This document shows, in pieces, positions 49,918-57,140 of a stretch of 64,000 bases of DNA; the first letter of the stretch is position 1; each line of letters begins with the position of its first letter. The notes under the pieces are model-generated. The model was not told the DNA's origin, searched no databases, and saw only the letters and a list, made by a program, of their open reading frames with translations. The DNA is from Aldehydirespirator sp963662645 (GTDB lineage Bacteria; Actinomycetota; Acidimicrobiia; Acidimicrobiales; Aldehydirespiratoraceae), in NCBI GenBank assembly GCA_963662645.2, contig OY759762.1:1674001-1738000 (forward strand), read 5' to 3'. A program made the position numbers and the translations under genes.

Positions 49918-51783
49918 TCAGCTCAGCGTCATGTCCTCGACGCGGGCCGTGTCGTCGTAGCGCGGGATCCAGCTGAGGTTCTCGGCCCCGCCGTTGACGC
50001 TCAGGTACGTGAGGAGCGGGAGGATGCCGACGTTGTCGCAGTTGTACGCCATGATCTCGTGGTACATCTGCTCGCGGGCGACGGGATCGAGCTCGCTCTC
50101 GGCCGCGTCGAGCATGCCGCGGAGAGTGTCGTCCAGATACGAGGACACGATGGTGTCGCCGATGTAGGAGCCCAGCCTCGCCCCGTCCTGCAGCTCGTTG
50201 GAGGACGACGACAGGAAGATGTCGCCGCCGACCTCGCCGGGCGCCTTGAGGAACTCGTCGAAGAGCCAGACCTCCCAGGCCAGCAGCTGGAAGTCTATGT
50301 TCAGCCCGACGGCCTCCATGTCGGCCGCGATGGCCTCGGAGAGCTCGTCGAACTTGGTCCAGCGGGTGCCGTTGGCCAGGAACGAGATCTCCTCGCCCTG
50401 ATAGCCCGAGTCGGCGATGATCTGCTGGGCCAGCGCCGGGTCGTAGGCCCGGTCGGTGATGTTGGGATTGTGGCCGAACACGCCCGAGCCGAAGATGTGG
50501 CAGTGGGCCCGGCCGGCCTGGCCCTCGTAGATGAACTCGATGTAGTCGTCCACGTTGACGGCGTGGGCGATGGCTATCCGCAGATCGGGATAGTCGCCGA
50601 GGGGCCCCTCGTAGTTCTTTATCCGCAGGTACGGGTACTCGATGCCCTCGTCGCGCACGAACAGCTTGGGCACCTCCCCAGCCGAATCGGCCGAGAGGCC
50701 GACGGCCAAGTCCACATCTCCGGCCTGCACGGCGGCCACCCGGGACTGCTCATCGGGCAGGAACACGAACTTGACGTCGTCGATCTGCGGCTCGGGACCC
50801 CAGTAGTCGGTGTTACGGGTGAGCGTCAGGGAGTCGCCGGCAATCCACTCGACGAACTTGTAGGGGCCGGTACCGACCGCTTCGTCCTCGAGGCCGTCGG
50901 CAGCCGCTCCGGGCTCGACAATCTGCACCATGTACAGCCGGGCCGGCAGCACCGGGTCGGGGCCGTGGGTGTTGATGCGGATGGTGTAGTCGTCCACGAC
51001 GTCGACGCTCGAGATGTTCTCGACCTGCTCCCTGAGGTCGGAGTCGAACTCGGGATCGATCAGCCGCTCGATCGAGTACTTGGCCGCGGCGGCGTTGAAG
51101 GGGGCGCCGTTGTGGAAGTTGATGCCCCGGCGCAGCTTGAGCTCCCAGGTGGTTTCATCGACCAGCCTCGGCAGCGACGCGGCCAGCCTCGGCACGAAGA
51201 TCGACGGGTTCACGAGGTCGCGCTCAAGGAGCCGCTCGTACACGTTCTCCATGGTGCGGCGCATCTCGCCGTCCTGGTAGTGGGGATCGATCCGGCCGGG
51301 ACCCTCGAGGATGGCAATCGTGATCGACTCGGGCGCCTCGGCGGCCATCGTGGCCGCTTCAGCCGCAGCCGCAGCCTCCGCGGCCTCGGCGGCGGCAGCA
51401 TCGGCTTCAGCCGCAGCCGCGTCGGCGTCGGCTTGGGCGGCAGCCGCAGCGTCCTCAGCGGCACCTAGCTGGGCCTGGAGCCCGGCAAGCTCATCGGCAC
51501 TGGCAGCCCCTTCAGCCTCGGCAGCTTCCAGTGCTGCCTCAGCGGCGGCGGCCGCGTCGGCCGCAGCCTGAGCATCGGCGGCAGCCGCGTCGGCCTCGGC
51601 CTGTGCAGCGGCAGCCTCCGACTCAGCGGCGGCCGCGGCGGCCTCTGCCTCAGCTAGGGCCGCGGCGTCTGCCGCGCTGGTATCCGGAGCCGCGGGCTCG
51701 TCGTCGCCGCACGCGGCCGCGACGAGAGTAAAGACGAACAGAGCGGCCAAGAGCCGCTGCATGAACGTGAACTTCTTCAGCAT
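49918..51783 (-). CDS. Peptide-type ABC substrate-binding lipoprotein with Ala/Glu-rich stalk
   Basis: A 621-residue lipoprotein. The signal peptide runs to LVAAAC (Cys25). Residues about 34-150 are almost only Ala, Glu, Asp and Gln (EAEAAAAAAESEAAAAQAEA), predicted as a long helix or coiled coil. The rest is an SBP_bac_5 domain: IAILEGPGRIDPHYQDGEM, RRGINFHNGAPFNAAAAKYS, GTGPYKFVEWIAGDSLTLTR, YPDLRIAIAHAVNVDDYI. It ends SWIPRYDDTARVEDMTLS. The stalk is unusual for this family and could reach through a thick envelope. No permease genes adjoin it. The dppBCDF set at 32468-36313 lacks such a protein and shares the GTATAC upstream motif. Confidence 0.85.
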   Translation of the reverse strand: MLKKFTFMQRLLAALFVFTLVAAACGDDEPAAPDTSAADAAALAEAEAAAAAAESEAAAAQAEADAAAADAQAAADAAAAAEAALEAAEAEGAASADELAGLQAQLGAAEDAAAAAQADADAAAAEADAAAAEAAEAAAAAEAATMAAEAPESITIAILEGPGRIDPHYQDGEMRRTMENVYERLLERDLVNPSIFVPRLAASLPRLVDETTWELKLRRGINFHNGAPFNAAAAKYSIERLIDPEFDSDLREQVENISSVDVVDDYTIRINTHGPDPVLPARLYMVQIVEPGAAADGLEDEAVGTGPYKFVEWIAGDSLTLTRNTDYWGPEPQIDDVKFVFLPDEQSRVAAVQAGDVDLAVGLSADSAGEVPKLFVRDEGIEYPYLRIKNYEGPLGDYPDLRIAIAHAVNVDDYIEFIYEGQAGRAHCHIFGSGVFGHNPNITDRAYDPALAQQIIADSGYQGEEISFLANGTRWTKFDELSEAIAADMEAVGLNIDFQLLAWEVWLFDEFLKAPGEVGGDIFLSSSSNELQDGARLGSYIGDTIVSSYLDDTLRGMLDAAESELDPVAREQMYHEIMAYNCDNVGILPLLTYLSVNGGAENLSWIPRYDDTARVEDMTLS

Positions 51784-51858
51784 CTGGAGATAACCCCCCA
51801 AGTGAATCCGTGGTTGAGGACAGCTGTGGCGTACAGATCCACAGCCGGACCGCTCACG

Positions 51859-51896
51859 GTATACCGCCTCAGGCAACCCTGCAAATCGTTGTATAC
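51859..51896. promoter_or_regulatory. Two GTATAC palindromes, 32 bp apart, before the binding-protein gene
   Basis: CGGTATACCG (core 51859-51864) and TTGTATACAA (core 51891-51896) are both near-perfect palindromes. Their centres are 32 bp apart, about three helical turns, so paired dimers could bind on the same face of DNA. Confidence 0.6.
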
Positions 51897-51924
51897 AACT
51901 ATGGCAACGGTTTCGGAGCGGTGA

Positions 51925-53106
51925 TCACTCGCGGTTGAAGCGGGGGCGGCAGAACAAGGCCGCCGGGCCGACCAGCGCGATCGTCGCCGCCAGCACGGCC
52001 GGTCCCAGCCCCATCACCAGCAGGGCGGCCACCCCGAGGGGCGCGCCGGACAGGGTGACACCCCGGGCGACGCCCGCGATGGTCACCGCGTCGCCCTGAA
52101 GCTCGGGACGGACCGCCTCACCGACCGCCGTGATGGCCAGCACCTGCAACAGGCCGATGGCTGCTCCTCCAGCCACGAGGGCGGACGTTGTCAGAGCGAT
52201 GGGCAGCTCGAAGCCGACCAGAGCGGTAGCCACCAGCGTGACCGCTCCCCAGCGGGCCACGCCGGGGGCCACCCGCGGGCCTTCCGTGTGGACCGCGAAG
52301 TAGCCGCTCACCGCGGCCGCGCCGTTGGCCACCGCCACCACCACGCCGATAACGGTCTCGCTGCTGTCGGCCGCGTCGAGCCCGATGGGGACATAGGAGC
52401 CCAGCAGGCCGCGCCAGGCGCCAACGGCGACGCTGGCCCACACGCCCACGCGCACCCCCGGGTTGCGCAGCAGTTGGAGGTAGCTGTGGCCGCCCACCCG
52501 GGCGAACGGGGGCGGGCGCGACAGCACCAGGGTGGGAGCGATGCCAGCCAGGGCTATCGCGGAAGCGACCGCGAAGGCGGCGCGGTACGAACTCTGGGCG
52601 ATGACTCCGCCCGCCGCCGGGCCGATCAGCATCCCGATGGTGGCCACCATGTTGAGCGTGGCGATCGCCCTCGAAGTGGAGCGGCGCGATCGCACTATCT
52701 GAACCTGGTTCCCCGTCCAGAAGCAGGCCCGGGCCACACCCTGCACCGCGGCCGAGACGACCAGCGCGACCATCCCCGACTCGAAAACCAGCAACCCGAC
52801 TGAAAGGCCCATCAGCAGGGCCGCGGCGGTGATGACATCGGAGTTGGACATGACCCGCATCACCGAGCCGAGCCGCGACCGGGTCAACACCTGGACCGCG
52901 GCCGAGAGCCCCACCAGAACCCCCGCCACCGTTTGCGACTGGCCCTGGTCGATCACGAACAACGGGTAGGCCACCACGGTCACACCCAGGCTCAGAGAGA
53001 AGAGCAGCGCCCCCGCGTACTGGCCCGCGACCTCGCGGCGGGGCGCCGGGTCGGCGACGCCGCCGGAGGCGGTACCGGCGCCGGAGCCCGAGCCGCTGCC
53101 GGTCAC
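51925..53106 (-). CDS. MFS transporter, last gene of the ALDH operon
   Basis: A 393-residue transporter with about 12 membrane segments and a Gly/Ser-rich start (TGSGSGSGAGTASGG). RSRLGSVMRVMSNSD lies at the loop 2-3 position and FWTGNQVQIVRSRRSTSRAI between TM4 and TM5. The GTG overlaps the ALDH stop (GTGA). The fold resembles drug or sugar exporters; the operon context suggests uptake of the aldehyde or acid precursor, or export of product. Confidence 0.8.
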   Translation of the reverse strand: MTGSGSGSGAGTASGGVADPAPRREVAGQYAGALLFSLSLGVTVVAYPLFVIDQGQSQTVAGVLVGLSAAVQVLTRSRLGSVMRVMSNSDVITAAALLMGLSVGLLVFESGMVALVVSAAVQGVARACFWTGNQVQIVRSRRSTSRAIATLNMVATIGMLIGPAAGGVIAQSSYRAAFAVASAIALAGIAPTLVLSRPPPFARVGGHSYLQLLRNPGVRVGVWASVAVGAWRGLLGSYVPIGLDAADSSETVIGVVVAVANGAAAVSGYFAVHTEGPRVAPGVARWGAVTLVATALVGFELPIALTTSALVAGGAAIGLLQVLAITAVGEAVRPELQGDAVTIAGVARGVTLSGAPLGVAALLVMGLGPAVLAATIALVGPAALFCRPRFNRE

Positions 53107-54620
53107 CCGGGTGTGACGGCGGGCGTTATGGCGACGCTTATCGCCTTAGAACGGGTGTGGCTCAAGATGTCATCGACGAGCCCGAGCTCCTTGCCTATGC
53201 CCGACTGCTTCCAGCCTCCGAAGGGCAGGCCCGGGTAGCGCACCTCCACATCATTGACCCACACATAGCCGGCGTCGATGGCCCGGGCCGCGCCCAGGGC
53301 CCGGTTGACGTCGTTGCTCCAGATGCTGGCGGTCAGCCCGTAGGGAGTGTCGTTGGACATGGCCACGGCCTCGGCCGCGTCGGTGAAGGACGTGACGGCC
53401 AGGACAGGCCCGAAGATCTCCTCCCGAGCGAGCGTGGCGCCGTGGGCCACGCCGTCGAACACCGCCGGCCGGATGAAGGCGCCCGCGGCCAACTGCGGAT
53501 CGGCCGGCGCCGTGCCGCCGGTGAGCAGCCGCCCCCCGTCGGCCCTGCCCGCATCAACGAAACCCAGGATGCGGTCGCGGTGGGAGTGCGACACCATGCA
53601 GCCCATGTCCACCGACGGATCGTCGGGCATGCCGATGCGGATCTGCTCGGTCTGCTCCACGACCCGCTCCAGCACGGCCTCGCGCCGATCGGCGTGTATC
53701 AGCAAGCGGCTGGTGGCGCCGCAGCTCTGCCCGCCGACGCGGGCGAAGTTCGAGCCCTTCACCACCGCGGCCGCGGCGGTGTCAGAGTCGACGTCGTCGA
53801 AGATCAGGATCGGATTCTTGCCCCCGAGCTCCAGCGTGAGGCTCTTGAGCACGCCCGAGGCGCCTGCCCTGGCCTGCACAGCCAATCCGGTGCGCAGCGA
53901 GCCGGTGAACGACACCCGGGGCACGTCGGGGTGCCCGACCAGGGCCTCGCCCGCGGCCGCGCCTCCCGGAACCACGTTCAGCACTCCCGGAGGCAGCAGG
54001 TCCGAGGCCAGCGAGGCGATGACCAGCGGCGACAGCGGAGTCTGCTCGGCCGGCTTGAGCACAACCGAGTTGCCCGCGGCCAGCGCCGGGGCCGCCTTCA
54101 TGCAGGTGAACAGGGTGGGATGGTTGTAGGCGCACAGAGCACCCACCACGCCCCACGGCGCGGGCTCGGTGAAGTGCAGACCGGTGGGGGTGGCCGGGAT
54201 GGTCCGGCCGTGAATCTCGGGCGCCACGCCGGCGATGGTCTGGAGGAATTTGCCGCCCTTGGCCGCGCTGGCCGCCATGGAGGCCACCGCGGTGCCGCCA
54301 TCGCGGGCGTCGAGCAGACCCAGCCGCGGCGCGGCCTCGGCAACCCGCCGACCCCATTCGGCCAGCCGGGCGGCCCGCTCGTGCACGCCCATCGCCGCCC
54401 ACGCGGGCTGGGCCCGAGCGGCAGCGGCCACGGCCCGGCCCACGTCGGCCGCCGATGCCTGATGCACTCGGGCCAGCACCGAGCCGGTGGAGGGGCACAC
54501 GTCGTCGCGCGCCGCCGAGTCGCCGTCGGCCGATGCGACCGCCCGGCCGTCGACCCACATCGGCACGGCGGTATCAGCCGCCGCGCCGGACGGCAGATCG
54601 AGCAGGTCTGCGAGCGTCAT
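53103..54620 (-). CDS. Aldehyde dehydrogenase (first in sequence, third in operon)
   Basis: A 505-residue NAD(P)-dependent aldehyde dehydrogenase. PWGVVGALCAYNHPTLFTCM, LKPAEQTPLSPL and SFTGSLRTG bind the cofactor, LTLELGGKNPILIFDDVD has the general-base glutamate, and VGGQSCGATSRLL the catalytic cysteine (about residue 288). EEIFGPVLAVTSF and the C-terminal PFGGWKQSGIGKELG are standard. The ATG at 54620 is chosen at the family start. It lies 56 bp after the HDO-like gene and overlaps the MFS gene downstream. Confidence 0.88.
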   Translation of the reverse strand: MTLADLLDLPSGAAADTAVPMWVDGRAVASADGDSAARDDVCPSTGSVLARVHQASAADVGRAVAAAARAQPAWAAMGVHERAARLAEWGRRVAEAAPRLGLLDARDGGTAVASMAASAAKGGKFLQTIAGVAPEIHGRTIPATPTGLHFTEPAPWGVVGALCAYNHPTLFTCMKAAPALAAGNSVVLKPAEQTPLSPLVIASLASDLLPPGVLNVVPGGAAAGEALVGHPDVPRVSFTGSLRTGLAVQARAGASGVLKSLTLELGGKNPILIFDDVDSDTAAAAVVKGSNFARVGGQSCGATSRLLIHADRREAVLERVVEQTEQIRIGMPDDPSVDMGCMVSHSHRDRILGFVDAGRADGGRLLTGGTAPADPQLAAGAFIRPAVFDGVAHGATLAREEIFGPVLAVTSFTDAAEAVAMSNDTPYGLTASIWSNDVNRALGAARAIDAGYVWVNDVEVRYPGLPFGGWKQSGIGKELGLVDDILSHTRSKAISVAITPAVTPG

Positions 54621-54676
54621 GACGGCGGGCTCGAAGGCCCGGTCCGTACGCCCGCCTTTCGCGCTTGCTCCAAGAA

Positions 54677-55396
54677 TCAGGCGGCGGCCTGGGCGCCGGC
54701 GGCGGGATACCACTGGCGGCCCTCCACGTACTGCAGCCACAGCCCGTCCATGTAGAACCAGCGCTTCATGGCGGCCAGGCGCACCTGTTCGATCACCATC
54801 TGCTGATCCCGCTCGTCGACGGAGTGGTTGGTGATGATCTCGAAGCCGGCGTCGCCATGCTCGACATCGGCCACAACGTGCAGGGTGAAGAACTCGATGT
54901 CGGCGTCGCTGAACCCGTAGACGTTGCGCAGCGGGTCGATCAGCGGCGCGTACAGCTCAGGCACCTGCGACTCCAGCCCGATGGTGAGGGTGGCGATGCC
55001 CTCCAGCACGCTCTTCATCATCAGCGTGTTGATGATGAAGTCCTTGAGCGCGGCGGTGGTGGGCAGGTCGGGGGCCGACCGCCCCTCCTCGAAGGTCATG
55101 CCCAGGGCCATGCCGAAGCGGGAGAGCAGATCGACGTGGCGCTCGTCGGGGTCCTCCTCCTCGTTGAGGTTCTCCAGCAGCAGCTCCCGGGCGTCGTGCC
55201 AGTCGCACAGCCCGTACATGATCCCCGAGTAGCGAGAAGCGTTGCTCACGAAGTTGTAGTGCTGCTGGCAGTAGGCCCTCATGGCCGCGTTGGGCAGATC
55301 GCCGGAGGCCCACGTCTTGAAGAACGGATGGTTCTTGGAGTGCCACTCGTCGCGGGCGGCCTCCAGGGCCTTGCGGTATTCGACGGGTCCGAGCAT
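54677..55396 (-). CDS. Heme-oxygenase-like diiron protein (TenA/PqqC/CADD-like)
   Basis: A 239-residue all-helical protein. The pattern E80-x6-H87 (EEDPDERH), E142 (IGLESQV), and H173-x3-D177-x2-H180 (LHVVADVEH) is the six-ligand diiron set of heme-oxygenase-like diiron oxidases, with nearly the same spacing as I recall for chlamydial CADD. YCQQHYNFVSNASRYSGIMY is the PqqC/TenA-like second helix. It is not plain TenA, which lacks these ligands. CADD's sacrificial tyrosine position is occupied by HPFFKTW here, so a pABA role is doubtful. Between two ALDH genes it may oxidise or cleave a carbon-carbon or carbon-nitrogen bond giving an aldehyde. Confidence 0.7.
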   Translation of the reverse strand: MLGPVEYRKALEAARDEWHSKNHPFFKTWASGDLPNAAMRAYCQQHYNFVSNASRYSGIMYGLCDWHDARELLLENLNEEEDPDERHVDLLSRFGMALGMTFEEGRSAPDLPTTAALKDFIINTLMMKSVLEGIATLTIGLESQVPELYAPLIDPLRNVYGFSDADIEFFTLHVVADVEHGDAGFEIITNHSVDERDQQMVIEQVRLAAMKRWFYMDGLWLQYVEGRQWYPAAGAQAAA

Positions 55397-55454
55397 CGGA
55401 AGCCTCTTTCTGTTGCGAGTTTCTGTTGCGAGTCGAGTGATCGTCGATGCCGGG

Positions 55455-56909
55455 CTAAGAGCGCATGTAGACGGTCTTGGTGCGGGTGAAGAACTCGAGC
55501 GACGACTCCCCGCCCTCGGCCCAGCCCGCGCCGGAGTGCCCGTAGCCCTCGAAGGGCACATGGAAGGGAACGCCGGTGAGCGGCGAGTTGACCTTCACCG
55601 TGCCCGCGTGCGAGCCCTTCCAGAAGCGTCGGGCGACGGCGATGTCGGCGGTGACAATGCCGGAGGTGAGGCCGTAGGCGGTGGAGTTGGCCAAGGTGAT
55701 GGCATCGTCGATGTCGCTGACCGCCTCGAACGTGACCACCGGGCCGAAGATCTCCTCAGTGGTGAGGGGACCCGTCGCAGGATCCACCAGCAGGGCGGGC
55801 GCCACCCTGCCGTCGCGCCAGCCGCCGGTCCCGGGTCGCACCACGTCTCGGGCCTGGTCCTCGGCCAGGGACACGTACTCCTCGATCCGGCCGGCCTCGC
55901 CGTCGCTCACCAGGATCCCGAGCTCGTCGCCCCCCGACGTGTCGGTCATGCCCTGAAGACGGGCCGTCAGCAGCGCCAGCAGGTCGTCGTATATGTCTGT
56001 GTGCACGAGCAGCCGTCCCGCCGCGGTGCAGATCTGGCCGTTGTTGCGGAAGCTTGAGGCCACGATGATGTCGGCCGCCTTGTCGAGGTCGGCGTCGGAC
56101 CACACGACGATGGTGTTCTTGCCGCCCAGCTCGGCCTGGAAGGGCACCTCCATGGGCAGCCGGCTCCGGATTGCCACCGCGGCCTCGTAGGAGCCCGTGA
56201 GGCTCACGCCGTCGAGTTCGGGAGCGCACAGCAGGGCCTCGGTGATCACCGAGCTGCGGCCGATGGCAGCCTGCAGCAGGCCCGCAGGCAGGCCGGCGTC
56301 GAGCAGGGTGACCGCGATCATCAGGCCGGTGATGCCGGCGTTGGTGGACGGTTTGAACACGACCGCGTTGCCCGCGGCCAGCGCGGCCGAGAGCTTGCGG
56401 ATCGGGATCGTGAACGGGAAGTTCCAGGGGGTGATTAGGGCTACCACTCCCAGCGGCTCGACGAGAGTGAAGATGTCCTCGTCGAAGTCGGTTCTGAACG
56501 TCGTGCCCAAACGCCGGTAGCCGAGTTCGGCGTAGTAGTCGAGCACGGCCGCTCCCTTGGCCACCTCGACTCTGGCCTCCGACGCCGGCTTGCCCATGTC
56601 GGCCGAGATGATCGGGGCCAGCTCGCCGGCCCGATCCCGGAACAGCCCGGCGGCGCGGTGCAGCACCTCGGCCCGGGCCGCAGGACCCAGCGCGGCCCAG
56701 TCCGGCGCCGCCCGGGCGGCCACCTCGTACGCGGTGCGCACATCTTCGGGCCCGGCGCTGCGGATTACGGCCAGCACGCGGCCGTCGCTGCGGCTCACCA
56801 GCTTCTGCTCGGGTCCGGAGCCGGGCCTGATCGCGCCGTCGATCAGGATGCCGACCTCGTCGGCGTCGCCGCTGCCGTCCACGGTGATGCGAGCACCGAT
56901 CAGCGTCAT
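55455..56909 (-). CDS. Aldehyde dehydrogenase (first gene of the operon)
   Basis: A 484-residue aldehyde dehydrogenase. ITPWNFPFTIPIRKLSAALA, FKPSTNAGITGLM and SLTGSYEAAVAI bind NAD(P), PFQAELGGKNTIVVWSDADL has the glutamate and SSFRNNGQICTAAGRLLVHT the catalytic cysteine. It ends PFEGYGHSGAGWAEGGESSLEFFTRTKTVYM, as in succinate-semialdehyde or 2,5-dioxovalerate dehydrogenases. The ATG follows GTGGAGG. It is first of ALDH, HDO-like, ALDH, MFS, all on the minus strand, behind a double GTATAC site. Confidence 0.88.
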   Translation of the reverse strand: MTLIGARITVDGSGDADEVGILIDGAIRPGSGPEQKLVSRSDGRVLAVIRSAGPEDVRTAYEVAARAAPDWAALGPAARAEVLHRAAGLFRDRAGELAPIISADMGKPASEARVEVAKGAAVLDYYAELGYRRLGTTFRTDFDEDIFTLVEPLGVVALITPWNFPFTIPIRKLSAALAAGNAVVFKPSTNAGITGLMIAVTLLDAGLPAGLLQAAIGRSSVITEALLCAPELDGVSLTGSYEAAVAIRSRLPMEVPFQAELGGKNTIVVWSDADLDKAADIIVASSFRNNGQICTAAGRLLVHTDIYDDLLALLTARLQGMTDTSGGDELGILVSDGEAGRIEEYVSLAEDQARDVVRPGTGGWRDGRVAPALLVDPATGPLTTEEIFGPVVTFEAVSDIDDAITLANSTAYGLTSGIVTADIAVARRFWKGSHAGTVKVNSPLTGVPFHVPFEGYGHSGAGWAEGGESSLEFFTRTKTVYMRS

Positions 56910-56972
56910 GGTGTGCCTCCACCAGCGTGCGCATCACCCGCGAGGCGAGCGCGTCGCGCACGACCGCGTCTT

Positions 56973-56992
56973 GTATACAGGTCGCTGTATAC
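56973..56992. promoter_or_regulatory. Two GTATAC palindromes, 14 bp apart, before the ALDH operon
   Basis: TTGTATACAG and CTGTATACCC, cores at 56973-56978 and 56987-56992, 64-83 bp upstream of the ALDH start and also upstream of the MFS gene on the other strand. They could serve both divergent units. Confidence 0.55.
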
Positions 56993-57030
56993 CCTAGGCC
57001 GACCGGTTCGAGACTTGCCAACGAGGGGAC

Positions 57031-57134
57031 GCCGGAGGCCGAGCGGTATGCCGCAGCCCAATTGGAGGTTCGCGAGTCGCCTAGCGAGGCCGTTGCCCGA
57101 GCGGCCCCTGAGCGCAGCGGACAAGAGCGGAGAA
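57031..57134. repeat. Dispersed ~95-bp intergenic repeat, copy R5 (reverse orientation)
   Basis: Reverse complement order: GAGGCCGAGCGGTATGCCGC, then GAGGCCGTTGCCCGAGCGGC and GAGCGCAGCGGACAAGAGCG. A 15-20 bp middle part is diverged. It lies directly before the MFS start. Confidence 0.8.
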
Positions 57135-57140
57135 CGCAGA

